64,000 bases of DNA, taken from Paenibacillus sp. FSL R7-0273 (GTDB taxonomy: Bacteria > Bacillota > Bacilli > Paenibacillales > Paenibacillaceae). Positions 1 through 9,247 of this stretch are shown piece by piece; positions within the stretch are counted from its first letter, which is position 1, and each line of letters starts with the position of its first letter. The notes beneath the pieces are model-generated. The model worked only from the letters and a program-made list of their open reading frames with translations, was not told where the DNA came from and did not search any database. The translations under genes were made by a program, and so were the position numbers. Where the stretch lies: assembly GCF_000758625.1 (NCBI RefSeq), contig NZ_CP009283.1:6441501-6505500 (forward strand), read 5' to 3'.

Positions 1-902
1 ACCAGAAACACCATCGCCTTATAAAAGGTATCGCTCCAGCTCCAACCCAGTACAAACGGCGGCAGAGCAATCAATGCTATCGTGGCAACAACCACAACGC
101 GGGCATAAACCGACTCCAGACGCTTGATGAACCGCTGCGAATCCGGAACTTCCGTTTCAGCCTCCTCAACCATCCGGATAATCTTTGCAAAAAGCGTATC
201 CTCAGCAGCAGTCGTAACCTCGATATATAGCGGGCCTTCCCCGTTGACCGTACCCGCGAACACTTCGCTGCCGGCCGCCTTCTCAACCGGCAGCGATTCG
301 CCGGTAATTGAGGCCTGATTGACGGACGATTCTCCCCGGCACACCTTGCCGTCTGCCGGAATCAGCTCACCCGGACGCACCAGCAGCAGATCGCCTACCG
401 CCAGCTGGTCGATCGGCACCTCGCTCATCGCCCCCTGCTCAATGCGGACCGCCGTTGCCGGCTTGAGCGCCATCAGCGCGGAGATGTCTTTTTTGCTGCG
501 TTCCATTGTATAGCTTTCCAGCGCTCCGCTCATGGCAAAGATGAAGATCAGCATCGCCCCTTCATTCCAGTAGCCAATCGCTGCTGCGCCCAGGGCAGCG
601 GCAATCATCAGCAGGTTAACATCAAGGTCGCGCTCTTTAACTAGTGTCTCCACGCCTTCCTTCGCCTTGATCCAGCCGCCTACTGTATAAGAGATCACAT
701 AGAGCACTACGGACAGCACCTCCGACCAGCCGCTCGCCGCCCAGGCAATAAGCATCAGCAGTCCGCTGCCGAGCGCAGCCTGCATCTCCTGATTGCTGAG
801 CATAGCCACCGGATCAAAACGCCGCGGCTTAGGTGCCCGGGGCTGGTGCCCGGTCCCCTGGCGGGCTGTTGATTTGGGGAGTTGTTTGGATGTTGCTTGC
901 AT
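1..902 (-). CDS. Heavy-metal P-type ATPase (P1B, PfeT/ZosA-like), 3' end cut by window
   Basis: About 300 N-terminal residues of a P1B-type metal efflux ATPase are present; the phosphorylation (DKTG) and ATP-binding domains lie outside the window. Visible are a basic, proline-rich N terminus without an HMA metal-binding domain, membrane segments near residues 45-80 and 95-130, and the actuator-domain TGES motif at about residues 200-203. The start ATG (900-902) follows the SD AGGAAGG. The lack of an HMA domain and the motif YWNEGA resemble the Bacillus PfeT/ZosA group, which exports Fe(II). Fur-like boxes upstream agree with an iron role, but the metal-selectivity residues are not visible, so the substrate is an inference. 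Confidence 0.9.
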   Translation of the reverse strand, partial: MQATSKQLPKSTARQGTGHQPRAPKPRRFDPVAMLSNQEMQAALGSGLLMLIAWAASGWSEVLSVVLYVISYTVGGWIKAKEGVETLVKERDLDVNLLMIAAALGAAAIGYWNEGAMLIFIFAMSGALESYTMERSKKDISALMALKPATAVRIEQGAMSEVPIDQLAVGDLLLVRPGELIPADGKVCRGESSVNQASITGESLPVEKAAGSEVFAGTVNGEGPLYIEVTTAAEDTLFAKIIRMVEEAETEVPDSQRFIKRLESVYARVVVVATIALIALPPFVLGWSWSDTFYKAMVFL

Positions 903-940
903 AGATAATCACCTTCCTGATTGTAATGGGATGCACACTT

Positions 941-959
941 GAGAATGAGAGCCATTCTT
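941..959 (-). promoter_or_regulatory. Weak Fur-family box next to the ATPase start
   Basis: An inverted repeat, AGAATG-N5-CATTCT, lies within a 19-base stretch matching 13 of 19 positions of the classical Fur box. It sits about 40 bases upstream of the ATPase start codon, downstream of a better box at 1015-1033. It could bind a Fur-family regulator (Fur, Zur or PerR), or it may be chance symmetry. Confidence 0.4.
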
Positions 960-977
960 ACAGCCCTTAAAATGACA

Positions 978-1008
978 CATGCTGCCCCGGCTTAGCCGGG
1001 ACAGCATG
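978..1008 (-). promoter_or_regulatory. Strong hairpin in the ATPase leader
   Basis: Two 13-base arms (CATGCTGCCCCGG and its near-perfect complement) enclose a 5-base loop; only one pair is a mismatch or wobble. The hairpin lies between the upstream Fur-like box and the ATPase start. No U-run follows on either strand, so it is not a standard intrinsic terminator. It may be an mRNA-stabilising or regulatory structure in the 5' UTR. Confidence 0.5.
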
Positions 1009-1014
1009 GTAAAT

Positions 1015-1033
1015 GAGAATGATAATCATTTTT
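1015..1033 (-). promoter_or_regulatory. Fur-like operator upstream of the P-type ATPase
   Basis: The sequence GAGAATGATAATCATTTTT matches 16 of 19 positions of the Fur box consensus. It also fits the 7-1-7 form TGATAATNATTATCA with two mismatches, which is better than its match to a PerR box. It lies about 115 bases before the ATPase start codon, in the probable promoter region. Control by an iron-sensing Fur-family protein is inferred from sequence similarity only. Confidence 0.6.
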
Positions 1034-1276
1034 GTACTACTGCAAATATATTTCCTTAGCGCAACTTATAGCCTTATAATACCACTTTATGCGCGAAAGT
1101 AAACCCCGGGATAAGCCCGAAATAAATGGCGCCAGCGGCCGGGCACTTCCCTCGGGCTATATTAGCTGGTTAATGGTAGTTGTGGAAGCGTTGGCGGGGA
1201 ACGGGAGGAATTTAGGGGATTGCGTTGGGGCTGACAGCGAGAGGGGCGGGATGTTGCTCGGGGAGCTCAGGGAGGG

Positions 1277-1560
1277 GATTTGGCGGGGGTTTGGGGGTTC
1301 AGCGAGTAGATTCGGCGGGGGCTGGGGGTTCAGTGAGCAGATTCGGCGAGGGCTGGGGGCTGCTGCGAGCAGATTCGCGGGGGGCTGGGGGTTCAGCGAG
1401 CAGATTCGGCGGGGGCTGGGAGCTGCTGCGAGCTGAATCGGCGGGGGCTGGGGGCTGCTGCGAGCAGATTCGGCGTGGGCTTGAGTTGAGGGAGCAGATT
1501 CGCGGGGGGCTTGGGGCTGCTGCGAGTAGATTCGGCGGGGGCTGGGGGCTTCAGCGAGCA
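1277..1560. repeat. G-rich minisatellite, about nine units of 31-32 bp
   Basis: Head-to-tail units have a core of AGATTCGGCGGGGGCTGGGG followed by either TTCAGCGAGC (31 bp unit) or CTGCTGCGAGC (32 bp unit). The + strand is G-rich with runs of five or more Gs. Open frames cross the array on both strands, but a 31-32 bp period rotates the reading frame at each unit and none has a ribosome binding site, so the array is treated as non-coding. Copy number is likely to vary between strains. Confidence 0.85.
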
Positions 1561-1562
1561 GG

Positions 1563-2208
1563 AAGTTTGTGGTTGACTCTACAGCAGCAATGGAACTGGG
1601 CATAGGCCAGATTCTTGCGCCAACCGATCTGACACTGTCCCCTGCCGAACAAGAGATTTGTAAATTAGTTCGATTTCCGCCACCTAATTTCACAATTATC
1701 GGGTTTTTGTAAGCATTAATTGGAAATAGGGCATCTAATTAGCTCCTCAACCCCTTTTGACCGCAAAAACAGTAAAATTAAGTGTCGTTTTTCTAACTAA
1801 CCTCCCCTTCCCGGCGATCAGCCCGCAAATAGATGGCGATTTTCCACTTAGTTTAATCAGCATTCTCTGTAACATCGTTTCCGTTAGCTCATTCCAGGAT
1901 AGCTGTATTCCGTACACTAAAATTCCGCTACTACGGAGATTCCAGCACTTTATCTGCATTCTCTGCAACTAAAAGTGGCGGTATTCCGCTTTTAAGCAGA
2001 ATACCGCCAGAATAATTGTATAAAGCGCAGCTATTACTTATTTTCTGGCAAAAGCCGGGTAAATAACTGTACAGAGTGCAGCTATTCATGGGTTCTGGTG
2101 AGCGGGCTGCACTAATCCCAGCAGCAGCTTCAGCATCAACCGGCAGGCAGTAGGATAAAAAGTGTCGTCCTGCCCGATGGGCATCTTAAATCTATTCATG
2201 CCTTAGTC
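1563..2208. other. Gene-free stretch with short dispersed motifs
   Basis: No gene with a ribosome binding site is seen. The stretch contains short intergenic motifs of the form AACTGTACAGAGTGCAGCTA (about 2058-2083) and a relative near 2017-2036. The same family recurs at 5820-6010 and 50460-50660, so it looks like a dispersed non-coding repeat of this genome. Confidence 0.5.
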
Positions 2209-2628
2209 AAGGCATTCAATTTAAACAATAAATCACATTGCTTTAGTCAGCTGCTTGCACCGTCCGCGTTTTCACGAATCCTGCCATGCCGTTTAAGTAA
2301 CCTTGTGCGTAGTTTATTCGCTCTTGCGCCGTAGGTGTTCTCCGAGTCAAGGCATTCAATTTAAACAATAAATCACATTGCTTTAGTCAGCTGCTTGCAC
2401 CGTCCGCGTTTTCACGAATCCTGCCATGCCGTTTAAGTAACCTTGTGCGTAGTTTATTCGCTCATGCGCCGTAGGTGTTCTCCGGGTCCAGCCATTCAGT
2501 TTAAACAACAAACCATATTGCTTTAGTCAGCTGCTTGCACCGTCCGCGTCTTCACGAATCCCGCCATGCCGTTTAGGTAACCTTCTGCGAAGTTTAGTCA
2601 CCCGAATGCGCCGTAGGTGTTCTCCGAG
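2209..2628. repeat. Three tandem copies of a 140 bp unit with a coding remnant on the - strand
   Basis: Units span 2209-2348, 2349-2488 and 2489-2628. Units 1 and 2 differ at two positions; unit 3 is more diverged and has compensating small indels. On the - strand each unit carries a short open frame ending YLNGMAGFVKTRTVQAAD and a TAA (stops at 2243, 2383 and 2523). In the last 20 codons all three base differences between units 2 and 3 are synonymous. That pattern suggests descent from a protein-coding 3' end, duplicated in tandem. The parent family was not recognised. Confidence 0.8.
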
Positions 2629-2798
2629 TCCAGCCATATATGCAGTAGATTGTGCACCATTGCTACAACATAGACAGCATAGTGGGACGCCGGAGTTACT
2701 TCGGGGATACAGGTTAGTTCATAGACGGTAACATATAGGGCCCACGGACGGCTCCCAGACGGTTAGCGGAAGGCTCACGGACAGCCCTGGGTACAAGC

Positions 2799-3857
2799 CT
2801 ACAGCCATCCTCCGGCGGCTGTATCGGGGCTTTCCTGCCGGGCCATCCAGGTCAGGCAGGCCGCCCGCAGCAGCGCTTCGGTCCGCTGGCCGGCGCTGCA
2901 AAAGAGCCCGCTCATGCCGATCCGGTACAGATCGGCAAGCGCTGCCGCCGCCGCGGGCCCGGCGGCGAGTACAACTGCCGCCGGCCTTACACGCCGTACG
3001 GCGGCAAGTGCGGCTTCCGCCGCCAGGACGAAGTCCGCGGCAGCGGGCTCCTCCGGCGCGGCCAGGTCCGCCGCGCCGTCCAGCACCAGGAAATCGGCGA
3101 TGCGCGCGATTTCCCCCGCGGCGGCGGGCGGCACACCGGGGGCGATTAGCGCCCCGATGCTGCACGCCGCCGCGTAAGCGTGGCCGAGGGTCTGCTCGGC
3201 CACGTCCTCAATGAATTCGCGCTGCGCCGCGAATTCGGCCGCGCTGGCGGGGTACGCCGCCAGCAGATCGATGCGGCTGTCGCTGCCCAGCCGCTGATTC
3301 GCCGCCACGGCGGCGAACAGGGCTTCGAGCTGCACATCCTGCAGCTCCGCCAGCTTGGTAGGCCGGGCCGCAAGCTCCGGCGTGTGCAGCAGGGTAACGG
3401 CGGCCCAGACGCTGTCCGCCGATTCCAGCAGGGCGGCTGACGCAGCACGCAGCCGGTAATAGATGCGCTGCAGGGCACGCTCGGCCTGCAGCGCATCCCC
3501 GCTGTTCAGCCAGCATTCACATAGGCCGGCCAGCTCGGGGGTCTGCATCCATTCCTCACTCCGGATCAGACAGGGACCGGCCGGGAGCGGGCCGGGTTCA
3601 TCCCGCAGTAAAGGACGGTCGCCGCTTCCTTCACGCAGCACCAGGAAGGCAGGGCGGTCGCCGGTCCGTTTCAGATAAGCACGGCTGGGCGGCTCTGCGC
3701 TCCTGCTCCGCTTTTCTCCGGTGATAAACTCTGCTGCAGCGGAAGCCACAGATGCAGCCTGGCTCATCTCGATTCCCAGCGCCCGGTCAGCAGCACTATA
3801 CTTGAACGGGCGCTCCCCACTATCACGATTGAAATCCTGCTGTCGTTCACCCTTCAT
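2799..3857 (-). CDS. Degenerate PEP-binding (PPDK C-terminal-like) protein
   Basis: A protein of about 352 residues, very rich in Ala. Its second half resembles the PEP-binding TIM barrel of pyruvate phosphate dikinase/PEP-utilising enzymes: a segment of type IGALIAPGVP...ADFLVLDG occupies the place of the usual IEVP...DFFSxGTNDL. The C-terminal segment IGMSGLFCSAGQRTEALL matches the usual VGLDYVSCSPxRVPIARL. The catalytic signatures are eroded and the phosphohistidine and ATP-grasp domains are absent, so enzyme activity is doubtful. The start at 3857 is preferred because AAAGGTGGG precedes it; an upstream in-frame ATG at 3881 has no clear SD. The gene is locally very GC-rich. Role unknown. 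Confidence 0.6.
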   Translation of the reverse strand: MKGERQQDFNRDSGERPFKYSAADRALGIEMSQAASVASAAAEFITGEKRSRSAEPPSRAYLKRTGDRPAFLVLREGSGDRPLLRDEPGPLPAGPCLIRSEEWMQTPELAGLCECWLNSGDALQAERALQRIYYRLRAASAALLESADSVWAAVTLLHTPELAARPTKLAELQDVQLEALFAAVAANQRLGSDSRIDLLAAYPASAAEFAAQREFIEDVAEQTLGHAYAAACSIGALIAPGVPPAAAGEIARIADFLVLDGAADLAAPEEPAAADFVLAAEAALAAVRRVRPAAVVLAAGPAAAAALADLYRIGMSGLFCSAGQRTEALLRAACLTWMARQESPDTAAGGWL

Positions 3858-4084
3858 CACCGCACCCACCTTTGTTGGCATTGGATTGCTGCCGGCCTAA
3901 GCTGTACATACACGCAGCTGCCGGCATGTTGCGTATCTACCTCTTATAGATACGGGAGGAGAACCTGAAATATGCAAGCGGTCTCAATACGAAAATAAAC
4001 CGCAGCCCGCCATTCAACGAATTACTCCGGACGCCGGTACATATATGCCTGTGCCAGATACCGGATGATTAGCCGTATCCAGCC

Positions 4085-4156
4085 AAAAAAAGCCTCTACC
4101 CTGCGTACTCCTCTCCGGCCCTTAGGCCGAACGGAATAGTATACGGTAGAGGCTTT
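4085..4156 (-). terminator. Intrinsic terminator downstream of the MetY-like gene
   Basis: Arms AGCCTCTACC and GGTAGAGGCT enclose a secondary GGCC hairpin, and on the - strand the stem is followed by seven Us. It lies about 135 bases beyond the stop of the sulfhydrylase gene. Confidence 0.75.
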
Positions 4157-4289
4157 GTACAGAAAAGGATGAACGATCCCCAATTGCTGGGACAATCCTG
4201 TAAAACCATTCAGAGACTACGGAAGTTTAGTAATCTGCTGCAAACGCGGTTCCTGCTGTGCAGCAGGATCATCTCATTAATAGGGTGAT

Positions 4290-5627
<1,338 letters not shown>

Positions 5628-5639
5628 TTAACAATCAAG

Positions 5640-6205
5640 AATTGTAACTATTCTCTCACAAATGATGTTATTTGGGAAGCAAAAAATCTCATTAATCCGG
5701 TGTGTTTTATTATATTTACAAAAACATCCGTTCTAACCCTGCTCTTCACTCCAGATTAGCCTATATCCGCAGAAAAGTACACGCTTACATTTTGAATTTG
5801 AAGGATTCCATTCGGCAATCACCAATAGCTGCAGTTTGTACAACTAAAAAGGCTGTTTTTCCTCTTACTTACGGTTTAACTGTATCCGGTACAACTATTT
5901 TCGCTCAAAATCATCAAATCAGCCAATTAGGGCTAATTTAACTGCACAAACTGCAGCTATATCCTGCAAAGGTTAAAAATCACCCATTTTAAGTGTACAA
6001 AATACAACTATGTGCATTAAGCGAACGGCAATCCATCTCCCGGACATCTTGCCCCACCCACAGCTAATCAGCCAGCTTCCGCTTGCTTACAGCTTACTAG
6101 CCGCACCCTGCTCATCTTCTGCCCCATACAGCTCACCAGCCGCTTCCCAGCTCCACATCAGCCTCCAGCGCTACATCCTCCGCGAAGCCGCTGCCGAACC
6201 TCCCG
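5640..6205. other. Intergenic stretch with dispersed TGTAC...CTGCAG motifs
   Basis: No supported gene. Between about 5820 and 6012 there are three copies, in both orientations, of a short motif such as AGTTGTACAAACTGCAGCTA. Related copies occur near 2020-2080 and 50460-50660. Open frames here lack SD sequences and family signatures. Confidence 0.45.
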
Positions 6206-6724
6206 CTATTCTCCTTCCGGCGGCCCCGGCAAAAAGTAATACACCAGGCCGTCCACCAGCTCCTCCTTACGCTGAAAACCCAGCCGCTCCAGCAGCCGGG
6301 CAGAGCGCACGTTGGCCGGATCGGCGGTGGCCTCAATCAGCTCCAGCCCCATCAGCTCAAAGCCAACCCGGATAACCGGTGTAATCGCCTCTGTCATCAG
6401 CCCCTGGCCCCACCAGGCGCTGGACAGATCGTAGCCGATTTCCGCCTTGGACGGTTCTCCCGTTACCCAGCAGTGATAACCGCAGGTTCCTGCCAGCTGT
6501 CCGGTTGCCTTATCGAAAAGTCCCCAGCGGCAGCCGGAATCCTCGGTGTGAAACCGGATAATCTCAACAGCCTCTGCGATATCCCTGCATGGAGGAATGT
6601 CCATGTACCGCGTAACCTCTTCATCCGCAAAATGCCGGAATACAGCTGTGCTGTCGCTTTCTTTTAACACCCTTATGTATAAACGCTCCGTCTCCAGCTC
6701 CGGAAAAGCAAGCTTCCCCTCCAT
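6206..6724 (-). CDS. GNAT family N-acetyltransferase (RimJ/RimL-like)
   Basis: 172 residues, one GNAT domain. The N terminus has the LETERLYIRVLKESD pattern found in RimJ/RimL-type enzymes. The middle has GYDLSSAWWGQGLMTEAI, where the QGLMTEA stretch is the acetyl-CoA pyrophosphate loop. The C terminus has ANVRSARLLERLGFQRK, the standard motif B. Such enzymes transfer acetyl from acetyl-CoA to amino groups of proteins or small molecules; the substrate cannot be told. The start at 6724 follows AGGAGGAAGG; an upstream ATG at 6787 has no SD. It lies 100 bases downstream of deoC behind a terminator. Confidence 0.85.
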   Translation of the reverse strand: MEGKLAFPELETERLYIRVLKESDSTAVFRHFADEEVTRYMDIPPCRDIAEAVEIIRFHTEDSGCRWGLFDKATGQLAGTCGYHCWVTGEPSKAEIGYDLSSAWWGQGLMTEAITPVIRVGFELMGLELIEATADPANVRSARLLERLGFQRKEELVDGLVYYFLPGPPEGE

Positions 6725-6764
6725 CAGCCTTCCTCCTGTCCTTCCCTGCTTACAATCCCGTATA

Positions 6765-6808
6765 TACAAAAAAGCAGGAGAACACAAATTAATCCTGTTC
6801 CCCTGCTT
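6765..6808 (-). terminator. Intrinsic terminator after deoC
   Basis: On the - strand the stem AAGCAGGGGAACA...TGTTCTCCTGCTT is followed by a U-run. It lies just beyond the deoC stop and before the GNAT start. Confidence 0.75.
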
Positions 6809-6831
6809 GTCCTGTCTATAAAATCATTCAG

Positions 6832-7509
6832 TTAGTAGCTGCTCTGGCTTTGCTCGCCTTTGGCAATAGCTACGCCGCCGCTTGTACCGATACGGGTTGC
6901 TCCTGCACCGATCATGATCAGCGCGTCTTCGCTGCTGCGTACGCCGCCGGAAGCTTTGACGCCGATGTCAGGGCCTACGGTTGCGCGCATCAGGGCGATA
7001 TCTTCCTTTGTTGCGCCGCCTGTGGAGAAGCCTGTCGAGGTCTTCACGAAATCTGCGCCGGCTTCTACAGCAAGCTTGCAGGCACGTACTTTCTCCTCAT
7101 CGCTCAGAAGACAGGTCTCGATGATGACCTTGGTCAGCGCTTTACCGCGGGCCGCTTCTACAACAGCTGCGATATCGCGGCGCACCAGCTCGTTATCGCC
7201 GTCTTTTAACGCGCCGATGTTAATCACCATGTCCACCTCTCCGGCACCGTTCTCAATAGCATTCGAGGTTTCAAAAGCCTTGGTTTCCGGAGTGGAGGCG
7301 CCCAGCGGGAAGCCGATAACGGTACATACCTTAACTTCAGGGGTATCCTTCAGCACTTCATGGGCTGTTGCTACCCACGCCGGGTTGACGCAGACAGAGG
7401 CAAACTTGTAGGCTTTGGCCTCTTCCGCCAGCTTGATAATATCATCCTTACGGGCATCCGCTTTAAGCAGCGTATGATCTATGATCCGGGATATTGTGTT
7501 GTCACTCAT
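6832..7509 (-). CDS. deoC: Deoxyribose-phosphate aldolase
   Basis: Class I aldolase that splits 2-deoxyribose 5-phosphate into glyceraldehyde 3-phosphate and acetaldehyde in deoxynucleoside catabolism. At 225 residues it has the usual length for DeoC. Motifs are [10 protein letters not shown] at the N terminus, [28 protein letters not shown], and the Schiff-base lysine region [16 protein letters not shown]. The last is followed by VKASGGVRS, which holds the second active-site lysine. The start at 7509 is supported by GGAGGAATTAACA; an in-frame ATG 33 bases upstream is less likely. It stands alone, not in a deo/pdp operon here. Confidence 0.95.
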   Translation of the reverse strand: MSDNTISRIIDHTLLKADARKDDIIKLAEEAKAYKFASVCVNPAWVATAHEVLKDTPEVKVCTVIGFPLGASTPETKAFETSNAIENGAGEVDMVINIGALKDGDNELVRRDIAAVVEAARGKALTKVIIETCLLSDEEKVRACKLAVEAGADFVKTSTGFSTGGATKEDIALMRATVGPDIGVKASGGVRSSEDALIMIGAGATRIGTSGGVAIAKGEQSQSSY

Positions 7510-7789
7510 TGTTAATTCCTCCATGGTTGTAGATGTTCTCATACCTTGTAATCATACCAATAGTAGCCTGCTTTGGAAAGCGGAACGGCTGCCGCCCCGC
7601 ATTAATACGCTTACCCGCCGGGCAGCGGGGTAACAATCCCTATTTATAAATATCAAAAAGTAAATAGGTTAAATATGAAAAATATCCCTTTTAAAAGCAT
7701 TCACAACCGTTATAATGGATTCGTATCCTTATTAATGCAATGATTTGCTTTTATTAACATTTATCGAGGAGAAGGAGTGTTTTAGAGAG

Positions 7790-8131
7790 ATGGGAAGCTT
7801 TAACTTTGCAACGAATACTGCAGAATCCATTCTGAACGTTCAGGTCGAAGGAACCATGTCAGAGGAGGATGCCGGACGGTTTATCCAGGAATACAATCAG
7901 ATTGTAAGCAGGTTCAACCCTGCCGAATACGACATTGTACTGGATTGCACCAGACTGAATGTCTCCACGGCTGATGTGCTGCCTATGCTGGAGCAGTGCT
8001 ATCTTTTGTATCAGCAGTCCGGCTTTAAGAAGGTTGTCTTTACCATCACCAGGAGCCCTATCCTCAAAATGCAGCTCAGCCGGGTGGCCCGCAGCACCAA
8101 ACTTGAAAACTACGAAATTATCGAAGTGTAG
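7790..8131 (+). CDS. STAS-like domain protein
   Basis: 113 residues, a single small alpha/beta domain. The pattern YDIVLDCTRLNVSTADVLPML followed by a predicted helix and FKKVVFTITRSPILKMQL resembles STAS-type (SpoIIAA-like) folds, but the phosphoserine-site context of anti-sigma antagonists is not obvious. The start ATG at 7790 is 12 bases after AAGGAG; a TTG at 7745 is an alternative. A -10-like TATAAT is at 7711-7716. The gene ends 9 bases before the KASIII-like gene, so the two are probably cotranscribed. Function unknown; the fold assignment is an inference. Confidence 0.7.
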   Translation: MGSFNFATNTAESILNVQVEGTMSEEDAGRFIQEYNQIVSRFNPAEYDIVLDCTRLNVSTADVLPMLEQCYLLYQQSGFKKVVFTITRSPILKMQLSRVARSTKLENYEIIEV

Positions 8132-8140
8132 GTGAAGCTC

Positions 8141-9157
8141 ATGGAACATACCGGAGACAATATCAGAATTCGCAATGCCGCCTATTATCATCCGCAGCAT
8201 GTCGTAGACAATGATTATTACTTGGAGCACTTTGCCGCCCTCGGCAAGGATATCAAGAGGTTTCTGGAAGTGATGGGCCGTGAGCAGCGTTACATTATTA
8301 ATAACAGCCATGAGAATGCGCTGACCATGGGCTATGAGGCTGCGGCCAAGGCACTTGCGGAGGCCGGACTGCAGGGTGAGGATCTCGATATGATCGTATT
8401 CGCTTCGCAGACACCGGAATATACATATCCGACAAATGCACTGCTGCTGCATCACCGGCTCAGCGGCAAGCACCGCACCATCACAATGGACAGCAATGCC
8501 AACTGTGCTGGGATGGTGACCGCAGTGGAGCAGGCCAGCCGTTATATGCAGGCCAACCGCAGCGTCCGCTATGCGCTGATTGTCGGCAGCGACTACAGCT
8601 CCATTAACTGCAGGACAGACGACGAGATTACATACGCCAACTTCGGTGATGCTGCAGCCGCTGTGATTCTGGAGCGGACACCTGAGGCTTCGGGCTTCAT
8701 GGACTCGCTGTATTATACCGATTCTGGGCTCTGGGAGGGCATTACTTTTCCGGCGTGCGGGCTGTCGGGCATTTACCGGGACGGCCTAACGCCGGAGGAT
8801 ATCAGGCTCCGCTGGATTCCTTTTGACGGCTCGGTATGTGTCGGTGCAGCCATTCATGATATTAAGGAGCTGCTGGACCGCCACGGTCTTGCTGCCGGGG
8901 ATATTTCGGCGTTCTGCCTGTCCCAGTTTTCACTAAAGAACATCGAGCTGATCCGTGAAGGGCTTGGCCTGGAAGCAGAAGCATCTGCCGGCAAGTTCAT
9001 CTATGTAGGCGGAGAGTTTGGCTATACGGCAACGAGCAGCCCGTTTATCGCTTTTCAGCGCGGGGTGGAGGAAGGCAGCATTCAGCGCGGGGATTATGTT
9101 ATCTTCTGGTCTGTAGGAGCCGGCTGGCAGATCCCTACTATGCTCTATCAGTACTAG
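8141..9157 (+). CDS. KASIII (FabH)-like thiolase-fold protein with incomplete catalytic triad
   Basis: 338 residues, the length and layout of 3-oxoacyl-ACP synthase III. The nucleophile context SNANCAGMV (Cys122) and NFGDAAAAVILE are conserved. The positions that hold His and Asn in FabH differ: the PHQAN-type motif reads LSQFS (260-264), and the GNTSAAS-type motif reads GYTATSS (294-300). Normal decarboxylative condensation is therefore unlikely; acyl transfer, as in some FabH paralogs, is possible. The start at 8141 follows AGGTGA; a GTG at 8132 directly abuts the previous stop. It forms a two-gene unit with the STAS-like gene and ends at a terminator. Substrate unknown. Confidence 0.85.
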   Translation: MEHTGDNIRIRNAAYYHPQHVVDNDYYLEHFAALGKDIKRFLEVMGREQRYIINNSHENALTMGYEAAAKALAEAGLQGEDLDMIVFASQTPEYTYPTNALLLHHRLSGKHRTITMDSNANCAGMVTAVEQASRYMQANRSVRYALIVGSDYSSINCRTDDEITYANFGDAAAAVILERTPEASGFMDSLYYTDSGLWEGITFPACGLSGIYRDGLTPEDIRLRWIPFDGSVCVGAAIHDIKELLDRHGLAAGDISAFCLSQFSLKNIELIREGLGLEAEASAGKFIYVGGEFGYTATSSPFIAFQRGVEEGSIQRGDYVIFWSVGAGWQIPTMLYQY

Positions 9158-9202
9158 CACCGCTTGGCAGACGAGCCTGCCCGGTGAAGTCCGGTATCAT
9201 TA

Positions 9203-9247
9203 AGAGCCTTGCCCCGGTGAATGACCGCGGGCAGGGCTCTCTTGTAT
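9203..9247 (+). terminator. Intrinsic terminator after the KASIII-like gene
   Basis: AGAGCCTTGCCC pairs with GGGCAGGGCTCT around a short CCGG-containing loop and is followed by CTTGTAT. It separates two convergent genes. Confidence 0.65.

Noticed and set aside
1157..1693. Open frames on both strands over the G-rich minisatellite
   Set aside because: The 31-32 bp period rotates the frame at each unit, no SD is present, and the proteins are low complexity.
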